Part shown: positions 1 through 6,552 of the stretch, piece after piece | How positions within the stretch are numbered: position 1 is the first letter of the stretch | Layout of the letters: every line of letters begins with the position of its first letter | Origin: DATAEK01 sp036258055 | Lineage (GTDB): Bacteria > Acidobacteriota > Vicinamibacteria > Vicinamibacterales > 2-12-FULL-66-21 | Direction of reading: 5' to 3' | Length of the DNA stretch: 24,072 bases | Assembly (NCBI GenBank): GCA_036258055.1 | Contig: DATAEK010000446.1 | Location: 1-24,072, forward strand | Translations under genes and position numbers: made by a program | Notes under the pieces: model-generated | Seen by the model: only the letters and a program-made list of their open reading frames with translations | What the model was told of the DNA's origin: nothing | Databases searched by the model: none

Positions 1-12
1 CATTTCCCGAGG

Positions 13-786
13 GTGGTGCTGACCGACGAGCGAGGCACGTTCATTTCGCTGTCGCACTTCTGTCCTACCGCCTCGGCCATGCTCTTTTCCGATCGTCCAC
101 TACGCCGGGTGGCGGCCCCTTCCTCGTTGTCGTTCGATGAAGGCGTGGAGGGTCTCGACGCGCGAGGTGTGCTGCCTCCTCTCCTTCGACCGGGAATGTT
201 GACGGACGTCGAAGGGTACGACGCGTGGGAGCAGGCCGGCATCGACGTGCTGGCGCGCGGGGATCTCTCAGCCGATCAGGCGCTCGACGTCATCGAAGGC
301 GCGACGCGGCGCGTCGAGGGCTGGCGGCCGGGAACCGAGACGCTCGCGGCGTGCGTCAGGCGCGCGTTCGATCGCGCTCGGGTCCCTGACGTTGCGATGC
401 CGTCGTTCGAGGACGCCAGGCGGCGACTGACCCGTGCGCGCGAGGCGGTGCCCGCGGGGTTGACACTCCCGCCCGATGATCCGGATGCGGTCTCACGCTG
501 GCCGTCCGTCGTCATCCATTACCAGCGCGACCATCGGATCATCGGCCGCTACCTGGCCGCGAGGCTGTTCGGCAACTGGATCGCGTACTGCGGCGAGGGG
601 CTCCGCACGGTGACCGAGAGCCTGCGTGTTCACCTGGCGGTGCTGAGGATGGAACTGGCGAGGCGCGCACACAACGTCACCGATACGCGGTCCGTTCTGC
701 TCGAAGCCATTCGCACGACCGACCTGCTTCTGGTTCACTACGCCGACGCACGCGCGCTCGCTCGCCTGATCGACCGAACATCATGA
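13..786 (+). CDS. Hypothetical protein, possibly 5'-truncated
   Basis: I do not recognise this family. The reading frame is open from base 1 (codons cat ttc ccg agg precede the GTG at 13), so the true start may lie outside the window and this may be the C-terminal part of a longer protein. The product is soluble, with no membrane segment, and is rich in Arg, Ala and Leu. It has a largely helical C-terminal half, with a QRDHR stretch near residue 171 and a helix rich in leucine and arginine after residue 200. The stop codon overlaps the pepT start as ATGA (783-786), which implies translational coupling and shared transcription with peptidase T. Continuity and codon use match the neighbouring genes, so it is a real gene, but no function can be assigned. 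Confidence 0.7.
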   Translation: MVLTDERGTFISLSHFCPTASAMLFSDRPLRRVAAPSSLSFDEGVEGLDARGVLPPLLRPGMLTDVEGYDAWEQAGIDVLARGDLSADQALDVIEGATRRVEGWRPGTETLAACVRRAFDRARVPDVAMPSFEDARRRLTRAREAVPAGLTLPPDDPDAVSRWPSVVIHYQRDHRIIGRYLAARLFGNWIAYCGEGLRTVTESLRVHLAVLRMELARRAHNVTDTRSVLLEAIRTTDLLLVHYADARALARLIDRTS

Positions 787-2033
787 AAACATCCGCGCTC
801 GATCGATTTCTGCGTTACGTCAGGTTCGACACCCGATCGGACGAGAAGTCCACGACGTTTCCGAGCACGCCCGGACAGCTGACGCTGTTGCGGACGTTGA
901 CCGATGAGCTGCAGGCGCTCGGGATTTCCGATGCCCACATGGATGCGCACGGCTATGTGATGGCCACTATCCCGGCGACGACGGGGCTGGCGGCCGCACC
1001 CCTGATCGGGTTCATCGCGCACGTGGACACGTCGCCGGAGATGCCGGGCTTGGACGTCAAGCCGATCGTGCACGAGCGTTACGACGGCCGCAATCTCGTC
1101 CTCCCGGACGATCCGTCGGCAGTTCTGCGCGCGGCTGACGATCCGGCGTTGGCGGCGCGCATCGGTCACGACATCGTCACCGCCTCCGGCCTGACGCTCC
1201 TGGGTGCAGACGACAAGGCCGGCGTCGCAGAGATCATGGCCGCAGCCGAGTACCTGCTGGCGCACCCGGAGATCCCGCACGGTGCTGTACGCATTGCGTT
1301 CACCCCGGACGAGGAAATCGGAAAAGGCGCGGATCACTTCGACGTCGCACGGTTCGGGGCTTTATGCGCCTACACGCTGGACGGCGGTGGCGCCGGCGAG
1401 CTGGAGTACGAGAGCTTTTCAGCCGACGCGATCACCGTCACGTTCCAGGGGTTCAACACCCATCCCGGTTACGCGAAGGGAAAGATGGTGAACGCGATCA
1501 AGCTGGCCGCGGACTTCGTCACGCGGCTTCCCCGTCAGGGGCTCTCCCCGGAGACGACCGACGGGTACGACGGATACGTTCACCCCTATCAGTTGGACGC
1601 CTCGGTCGATCGCACGAGCGTGAAGGTACTGTTGCGGGACTTCGAGACAGGCGGATTGAAGGAGAAGGCGGCGTTGGTCGAACGACTCGCGCGAGAAGTC
1701 ATCGCCGGGGAATCGCGTGCGGCGGTGGAATTCAAGATCGACGAGTCGTACCGCAACATGCGCGAAGTGCTCGATCGCTATCCCGAGGTCGTCGAGCTCG
1801 CACGGCTCGCGATCCGCGAAGCCGGCCTCGAACCGGTCGAGAAGCCGATTCGAGGCGGCACCGACGGGTCACGGCTGTCGTTCATGGGCCTGCCCACGCC
1901 CAACCTCTTCGCCGGCGAGCACAACTTTCACTCGCGGCTCGAGTGGGTATCACGATACGACATGGACAAGGCGGTCGAGGTCATCGTCAATCTCAGCCGC
2001 CTGTGGGCCGAGCGCGCGCCTACTGCAGGCTGA
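783..2033 (+). CDS. pepT: Peptidase T (tripeptide aminopeptidase, M20B)
   Basis: This is a cytosolic dinuclear-zinc aminopeptidase that removes the N-terminal residue from tripeptides. At 416 residues it matches the usual PepT length of about 410. The M20 ligand set is visible: H80 and D82 in GFIAHVDTSPE, the bridging D143 in LLGADDKAG, catalytic E177 and ligand E178 in FTPDEEIGKGADHFD, D200 in YTLDGG, and H380 in GEHNFHSR. The dimerisation/lid part carries GFNTHPGYAKGKMVNA, and RGGTDGSRLSF near 357-367 is typical of PepT. The ATG at 783 overlaps the upstream stop (ATGA), so expression probably depends on the upstream gene. The 3' end overlaps the convergent M56 gene by 14 bp. Confidence 0.96.
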   Translation: MKTSALDRFLRYVRFDTRSDEKSTTFPSTPGQLTLLRTLTDELQALGISDAHMDAHGYVMATIPATTGLAAAPLIGFIAHVDTSPEMPGLDVKPIVHERYDGRNLVLPDDPSAVLRAADDPALAARIGHDIVTASGLTLLGADDKAGVAEIMAAAEYLLAHPEIPHGAVRIAFTPDEEIGKGADHFDVARFGALCAYTLDGGGAGELEYESFSADAITVTFQGFNTHPGYAKGKMVNAIKLAADFVTRLPRQGLSPETTDGYDGYVHPYQLDASVDRTSVKVLLRDFETGGLKEKAALVERLAREVIAGESRAAVEFKIDESYRNMREVLDRYPEVVELARLAIREAGLEPVEKPIRGGTDGSRLSFMGLPTPNLFAGEHNFHSRLEWVSRYDMDKAVEVIVNLSRLWAERAPTAG

Positions 2034-3984
2034 AGTTCACCGTCACCGTCATGACGACCGGCACCGGAACGCCGTTCAGGTTCGTCGGCGTGAACTCCCA
2101 CTGTCTGACGGCGTCGACCGCCGCCTGATCGAGGAGCGGAATCGACTTGAGCACGCGCGTGTCGCTCACGTGGCCGGACGGGTCGATCGTCGCTTCGATG
2201 ATGACCACCCCGGTGACCTTCGCGGCCATCGCCTCTTCCGGATAGACGGGCCGGACGTCTTTGATCTTGGTCGGGGGCTTGATGTTCCCGCCGACACGAA
2301 CCGGCGCCAGACCATCGGCTGTTATGAGCGTCCTGTTGCTGCCGGGTGGTGGCGGAGGGGGCGGAGGCGGTGGCATATCTTTGCCTGAGCGAGCCTGCTG
2401 AATCTGCATGGCTCGGCTCCTGAGCTGGTCCGCCTCGGTGATTAATTGCTGCTGGCGCGTGGGGTCGGTCTCCACTTGCGCCTGCATCCGCAACAGAATG
2501 TTCTTGTAGGTCAGAGCGTCAAGGTAGTCGGCGTTCAGCGCGATTGCGCGATCGGTCGCGGCGATGCCCGATTGAATGTAGGCGAGCTTGTCGCCGGGCG
2601 AGAGCGACTTGTCCTTGAAGGCTTTCTCCCAGTAGAACGTCGCGATCATCTGGTGCCTTGACGGATCGGACGGATCGAGCGCTGCGATCTCTTCGAGCGC
2701 CTGGATCGTCCGCTGGAAGTCGCCATGGCGATGGTAGAACTGCGCGACCGCCGTCAGCACGGCCGTGTTGTTGGGTAGCGCGGCGCGCGCGGCGTTCAGC
2801 GTCGCTTCGGCCTCGTCGATCGCGTTGCGGTCTTCCTGAAGTTTCGCAAGCTCCAGATACAGGGCCGGCTTCCCGGGCTCGGCCGCAATCGACTTCTTCA
2901 ACTCGCCTTCTCTCGTCGTCGCTGGACGTGGCGCACCGGGCCGCGGGTCGCGCGGAGGAGGCGGCGGTGGTGGTGGCGGCGTTCGTGGCGTCTGCACGGC
3001 CGCACTCGATTGCGCCGTCAGCGGGAACCGTGCTGCTCCGTACAGACTGGCGACCGCCACGACGGCGATCATGACGGCGCTCGAGACGGCGAGACGTTGC
3101 GAGGACATGACGGCCTCCCTCGAGATCAGTTGTATGCGCTGGAACAGATGACGACGCCGGGCAAATGGCGCGACGGGAAAGGGGACCGGCCCGTCGGCGA
3201 ATGCCAGCAGCGCCTCCAGATACGTGCGGCGCGCGTTGGTTTCGAGCACGGTCAGCTCGTCGACGACTTCTTCACGCGATCGCTGCACGCGCGACACGAC
3301 CCAGTGGATCGCCGGATGAAACCACAGCAACGACCGGACGGCCTCTTCGGCAACGAGCCACATCCAGTCACGGCGCCGGACGTGCCAGAGCTCGTGTGCG
3401 AGCACGACGTGACGCATCTCAGCGTGCGTCGTGCGAAGCGACGACGGCAGACAGATCACCGGCCGTCGCACGCCGAACGTGATCGGCTGCGAGATCCCCG
3501 GAACGTAGCGTATGTCGGCGGCCGTGGGGAGCACGTCGGCGTCGCCGGTCACGTCGGCTGGCGCAACCGAGGAACCGGCGCGCCGCAACCGCCTGAGTCG
3601 AAAGATCCCCGCCATCAGCCAGGTCACACGCCCGACGGCCACAATCGCGAAGAGCAGCGTCAGCCGAGCGAGCCAGACGTACGGGTGCGCGATCGGTCCA
3701 GTCACGAGCGTCGGAACGTCGGCCCCGGACTGCAAGGATGCGTCCGGTACAGCCGCGCCCGACGTACGAGCCGATGCAGCGAACGAAACGACCTGCGCCG
3801 GTGACTGCCAGGGTTCGATAAGCGGCAGCGTCAGGCAAAGGACGAGCAGGACACGCCAGTAGAGATGGCGCACGTCCGGATCGACGACCTTGAGCAGCCT
3901 CGGCAGTGCCGCGGCCGCCACGACCAGAAGCGCGATCTGCGACCACCACGCGAGCAGGTTGAGGAGCGTACGGTCGTCGATCAT
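2020..3984 (-). CDS. BlaR1-like M56 metallopeptidase with TPR and TonB-C domains
   Basis: This is a membrane sensor-protease of the BlaR1/MecR1 family, 654 residues long. Membrane segments are visible near residues 8-30, 41-58 and 103-128. The cytoplasmic zinc protease domain carries HELWH at 197-201 and a downstream SREEVVDE around 236-243 that should supply the third ligand. A fourth hydrophobic segment lies near 298-320. A proline run (336-344) then leads into TPR-like helices (about 360-535), a second proline run (538-547) and a TonB C-terminal domain (about 565-654, with VRPVYPEEA and WEFTPT). Classical BlaR1 instead ends in a penicillin-binding sensor domain, which is absent here. It overlaps the BlaI-type gene by 4 bp (3981-3984), the usual repressor-protease pair. 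The inducing signal is unknown. The TonB-C/TPR tail should be on the outer face, where it could contact envelope proteins; that part is inference. Confidence 0.9.
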   Translation of the reverse strand: MIDDRTLLNLLAWWSQIALLVVAAAALPRLLKVVDPDVRHLYWRVLLVLCLTLPLIEPWQSPAQVVSFAASARTSGAAVPDASLQSGADVPTLVTGPIAHPYVWLARLTLLFAIVAVGRVTWLMAGIFRLRRLRRAGSSVAPADVTGDADVLPTAADIRYVPGISQPITFGVRRPVICLPSSLRTTHAEMRHVVLAHELWHVRRRDWMWLVAEEAVRSLLWFHPAIHWVVSRVQRSREEVVDELTVLETNARRTYLEALLAFADGPVPFPVAPFARRRHLFQRIQLISREAVMSSQRLAVSSAVMIAVVAVASLYGAARFPLTAQSSAAVQTPRTPPPPPPPPPRDPRPGAPRPATTREGELKKSIAAEPGKPALYLELAKLQEDRNAIDEAEATLNAARAALPNNTAVLTAVAQFYHRHGDFQRTIQALEEIAALDPSDPSRHQMIATFYWEKAFKDKSLSPGDKLAYIQSGIAATDRAIALNADYLDALTYKNILLRMQAQVETDPTRQQQLITEADQLRSRAMQIQQARSGKDMPPPPPPPPPPGSNRTLITADGLAPVRVGGNIKPPTKIKDVRPVYPEEAMAAKVTGVVIIEATIDPSGHVSDTRVLKSIPLLDQAAVDAVRQWEFTPTNLNGVPVPVVMTVTVNFSLQ

Positions 3985-4358
3985 GGCTCCATCTCCTCGA
4001 TGATCCGGCGTATCCGCGTGCGCTCGTCCTTCGACAGACGTCGATCCTTGGCCAGGTGCAGCATCAGCGATCCGGCGGCGCCGTCGAAGACACGATCGAC
4101 GAAGTCACGGACCATGGCGCCGACCACCTGCGTTCGCGGGCGCGCAGGGCGATACACGTAGGCGCGGTCGAGTCGAGTCTTGAGCAGATAGCCCTTCTCC
4201 TCCAGGATCTTCATCATCGTCATCACTGTCGTGTAGGCGACGGATCGCTTCGCGCGCAACGCGTCGTAGACGTCGCGAACGGTCGCCTTCTCGAGGCGCC
4301 AGACGACTTTCATGATCGCGAGCTCCTGGGGGGTCAGGGTCGGGTGCGGCGTGCGCAT
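3981..4358 (-). CDS. BlaI/MecI/CopY family transcriptional repressor
   Basis: This is a 125-residue winged-helix repressor. The N-terminal LTPQELAIMKVVW, the helix-turn-helix with VRDVYDAL and SVAYTTVMTMM, and the wing EKGYLLKTRLDRAYVYRP are hallmarks of the family. The C-terminal half (FVDRVFDGAAGSLMLHL) is the dimerisation region, which in this family is the part cleaved or released after signalling by the M56 partner. The gene is first in a two-gene operon and overlaps the M56 start by four bases (ATGA). A palindromic operator overlaps its promoter directly upstream, so autoregulation is expected. No Shine-Dalgarno sequence precedes the ATG, and the predicted transcription start is only about two bases upstream, which suggests a leaderless message. 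Confidence 0.95.
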   Translation of the reverse strand: MRTPHPTLTPQELAIMKVVWRLEKATVRDVYDALRAKRSVAYTTVMTMMKILEEKGYLLKTRLDRAYVYRPARPRTQVVGAMVRDFVDRVFDGAAGSLMLHLAKDRRLSKDERTRIRRIIEEMEP

Positions 4359-4366
4359 GGGGTCGA

Positions 4367-4396
4367 ATACTAACTATTTAGTAATTAGTTTGTCAA
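4367..4396 (-). promoter_or_regulatory. Promoter with overlapping palindromic BlaI-type operator
   Basis: On the minus strand a perfect -35 TTGACA (4391-4396) is followed after 18 bp by TAGTAT (4367-4372, 4 of 6 matches to TATAAT). The spacer and -10 are covered by a nested palindrome at 4369-4389: outer arms ACTAA/TTAGT and an inner ACTATTTAGT. BlaI-type repressors bind dyads overlapping their own promoter, so this is most likely the autoregulatory operator. The -10 ends 8 bases from the ATG at 4358. Confidence 0.75.
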
Positions 4397-4410
4397 ACTT
4401 ATCAGTGCTC

Positions 4411-4470
4411 GCGGGGCCTCACCCCGCTCGCGACAGCCTCGCGCCTTCGCGCTCGGCTGTAGCCGCAGGC
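4411..4470 (+). repeat. Palindromic intergenic element, copy A
   Basis: This GC-rich hairpin element lies between the xth stop and the blaI-type promoter. GCGGGG (4411-4416) pairs with CCCCGC (4422-4427), and a second hairpin GCGC-CTTC-GCGC follows at 4441-4452. The same order of words (GGGGCCnCACCCC, CTTCGC, CGGCTG), with almost the same spacing, recurs at 16447-16499, so the two are probably copies of one dispersed element. It could act as a transcription end for xth, but there is no T-run. The rest of the 187-bp gap (4471-4545) shows nothing I recognise. Confidence 0.5.
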
Positions 4471-4545
4471 GCTGCTGATACCGCGCCAGTTCTCATGTCA
4501 CCGACAGCCCAGCACGGCCTGCTGCTGGCAATCAGAATTCGAGCG

Positions 4546-5292
4546 TTAGGAGAACGTCGCAACGACCGGCGCGTGATCGCTCGTGCCCACCTCGGCCTGG
4601 ACCACGCACGTCGCGCCGCGTGCGAAGAGTGACTGGCTCGCCAGCACGTAGTCGAGACGCCAGCCGATGTTGCGTTGCCGCAGGTTGCGCCACGGCGCCC
4701 ACCAGGTGAACAGCCCGTCGTTGTCCGGATCGAGCGTGCGGCCGACGTCGACCAGGCCGTTGCCGATGATCCGCTCGAGTTGCGCGCGCTCCTCGGGAAG
4801 CTGACCGATCGCGCCGGGCTTGCGCTCCTTCGGATGCACGTCCCGGTCGGTCCTGGCGATGTTGAGGTCGCCGCAAATCACGATCGGCGTCGGACTGGGC
4901 GCCATTTCCGCGGTGAACTGCTCGAGCGCGGCGAGGAACTGCATCTTCGCCGAAAAGTCCTTGCCGCCGTTCGGCACGTAGACGGACGCGACCGTGATCC
5001 CCGGCAACGTCACGAGCACGATGCGATTCTCGTAGTCGAACGCCGGGTGCGAGAACGGCGGACGCTCGGGTGCGATCGCCTGATCGATATGCAGCGCGAC
5101 ACCCGAGTAACCCTTCGCCCCGTGCCAGTAGCACCAGTAGCCCTCCATCTCGCAGAGCGCCGTCGGAATCTGGTCGGGCGTGGCTTTGATTTCCTGGAGG
5201 CAGACGACGGCCGGCCGCTCGCGGGCGATCCAGTCCTGTACCTGGGCCTGCCGCGCGCGAATCCCGTTTACGTTCCACGTCGCGATTTTCAT
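4546..5292 (-). CDS. xth: Exodeoxyribonuclease III (AP endonuclease)
   Basis: This enzyme of base excision repair cuts DNA 5' to abasic sites and degrades 3' ends. It is 248 residues, close to the usual 250-270. The endonuclease/exonuclease/phosphatase motifs are complete: WNVNGIR (N7), LQEIKA (E34, metal), YVPNGG (Y105), CGDLNIA (D142, N144), LDYVLAS (D214) and the C-terminal TSDHAPV (D239, H240). The ATG at 5292 fits the family's MKIATWNVNGIR start exactly. The gene lies 39 bp downstream of the histidine kinase gene on the same strand and is probably co-transcribed with it, though no functional link is evident. The Shine-Dalgarno sequence is weak. Confidence 0.96.
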   Translation of the reverse strand: MKIATWNVNGIRARQAQVQDWIARERPAVVCLQEIKATPDQIPTALCEMEGYWCYWHGAKGYSGVALHIDQAIAPERPPFSHPAFDYENRIVLVTLPGITVASVYVPNGGKDFSAKMQFLAALEQFTAEMAPSPTPIVICGDLNIARTDRDVHPKERKPGAIGQLPEERAQLERIIGNGLVDVGRTLDPDNDGLFTWWAPWRNLRQRNIGWRLDYVLASQSLFARGATCVVQAEVGTSDHAPVVATFS

Positions 5293-5334
5293 GGGTCCCA
5301 GAGGGTCGAACGAGGGGTCGTGAACCGAGGGTCA
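5293..5334 (-). repeat. Imperfect 12-14 bp tandem repeat between kinase and xth
   Basis: Read on the minus strand, the kinase stop TGA is the start of a degenerate repeat: GACCCTCGGTTC, then GACCCCTCGTTC, then GACCCTCTGG, ending at the xth start codon. It fills the whole 39-bp intergenic gap. The copies are too imperfect to be sure they are more than chance in GC-rich DNA. Confidence 0.35.
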
Positions 5335-6096
5335 GGCGGCTTCCGGCAGGCGGAAGAAGAACGTCGACCCTTTGCCGAGGGTGCTCTCGCACCAGATGGT
5401 GCCCTTCAGACGAGTCACGATTTCCTTGGCAACCGCCAGCCCGTATCCCGAGGACGCTTCGCCACCTGTAGGTACGGCACTGAGCCTCAAGCCCTTTTGA
5501 AAGAGCTTCGGAAGATCTTCGGCACTCAACCCCGGCCCTTCGTCCTTGACCCGGCACACGACCGCATCCTTGTCGGCATAGGCTGAGACCTGGACCCGCG
5601 TTCCGCGGGGCGAATACTTGACCGCGTTGGACAACAGATTGTCCAGCACGGCGCCGATGGCGACGCTGTCTCCCATCACCTTCGGAAGATCCCCGGGAAC
5701 GTCGAACCCGATTGCAATCTGCTTCGGCGTAGCCGACTTCTGATAGTACGAGCACCCGATCTTCACGATCATCGCGAGGTCTACAGGTTGTGACCTCAGC
5801 CGGGCCTCCGCGACAGTCGTGTGCATGAGCCTGGCGACGATGTGACTCATGAGGCTGGTCGCCTGCATCAGACTGTCAATTCCCTCCCGGAGCCCGTCCA
5901 TGTGATGCTGTTCCAGCGAATCCTGCAGCAGCTCGATGCCCACCGTGGCGACGTTGAGGAAGTTGTTGAGAGCGTGCGCCGCGTATGTCACCGCAGTGGG
6001 ATCGAATGCTGGCAGCCGGTCCAGGTCCATCATCGCGTCGTCGAGGTCGATTCTCGCCCGTCGCAATGCGGCCAGAGCCCGCTCTTTCGGTGTCAT
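5332..6096 (-). CDS. Soluble sensor histidine kinase
   Basis: This is a 254-residue cytoplasmic histidine kinase without membrane segments or a recognisable sensory domain. A short N-terminal helical stretch leads into a dimerisation/phosphoacceptor helix with HALNNFLN (H41). The ATP-binding domain shows the N box DNLLSNAVKYS (152-162), G1 DEGPGL (185-190), GYGLAVAK as G2 (217-224) and GKGSTFFFRLP near the C-terminus (241-251). H41 lies only about 40 residues from the start, so signals must come from a partner protein or through the N-terminal helix. No response regulator is adjacent; the receiver-PilZ protein at 21803 is the only one in the window and is far away. An extended -10 (TGGTACAAT) ends 9 bases from the ATG. 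Confidence 0.9.
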   Translation of the reverse strand: MTPKERALAALRRARIDLDDAMMDLDRLPAFDPTAVTYAAHALNNFLNVATVGIELLQDSLEQHHMDGLREGIDSLMQATSLMSHIVARLMHTTVAEARLRSQPVDLAMIVKIGCSYYQKSATPKQIAIGFDVPGDLPKVMGDSVAIGAVLDNLLSNAVKYSPRGTRVQVSAYADKDAVVCRVKDEGPGLSAEDLPKLFQKGLRLSAVPTGGEASSGYGLAVAKEIVTRLKGTIWCESTLGKGSTFFFRLPEAA

Positions 6097-6105
6097 AGGC
6101 GGCGG

Positions 6106-6114
6106 ATTGTACCA
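6106..6114 (-). promoter_or_regulatory. Extended -10 promoter of the histidine kinase gene
   Basis: The minus-strand sequence TGGTACAAT matches the extended -10 pattern TGnTATAAT with one mismatch. No convincing -35 is present. Transcription would start near 6099, three bases from the ATG at 6096, again implying a leaderless mRNA; no Shine-Dalgarno sequence is seen. Confidence 0.5.
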
Positions 6115-6196
6115 TTTCGAGTCTGTGGCCGAGGTTCAGTGCCCGACACCGGATGACGTGGCCAAGAACGAAACTGGAGTGGCTGAGTGAAGGAAT

Positions 6197-6427
6197 TCAG
6201 GACTTGGGCGTGCTTCGCATCGACGGTTCCGAGCGGGCGGGACCGACGTGGCTCTCCGATCGAATCTGATCGACGGGTATCGAATTCCCGCTGGCGTGCT
6301 GCGCCTGATCGCAGGCTTGACCCTTGGCGTCGAGGATGCCCACGATCTCGCCGTCGTAGGTTTCGTAGAGGCCTGCCAGGCAACCGCACGGCAGAACTCG
6401 GCTCGACAGTCCACGCAGAATGCGCAT
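6197..6427 (-). CDS. Small CxC-containing hypothetical protein
   Basis: This is a 76-residue protein whose first 50 residues look like a compact folded unit: LPCGCLAGLYETYDGEIVGI followed by LDAKGQAC and an H. Cys14, Cys16, Cys39 and His44 could form a metal site, which is inference. The tail after residue 52 is low in hydrophobics and probably disordered. The ATG at 6427 is preceded at good spacing by a purine-rich AAAGGG, which supports the start. Overlapping ORFs on both strands are longer but look like random arginine/serine-rich translations, whereas this one has protein-like composition. I cannot name a family. It lies between the kinase gene and the TIMP-like gene on the same strand. 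The flanks 6097-6196 and 6428-6552 hold no other gene I can support. Confidence 0.6.
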   Translation of the reverse strand: MRILRGLSSRVLPCGCLAGLYETYDGEIVGILDAKGQACDQAQHASGNSIPVDQIRSESHVGPARSEPSMRSTPKS

Positions 6428-6552
6428 CTTTACCCTTTGACCATGTAACGCATTTGGAGGTTTAAGCGAACAGAGTCAGAAACCAGTCGCGGACCGCTGC
6501 TCGAATCGTGCCGTCGATCGAGACGATGACAAGGACGGTTTTGTGCGATGGA

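Noticed and set aside
4532..5755. Minus-strand ORF overlapping both xth and the kinase gene
   Set aside because: Runs through two recognised genes in another frame, Arg/Gly-rich, no signature.
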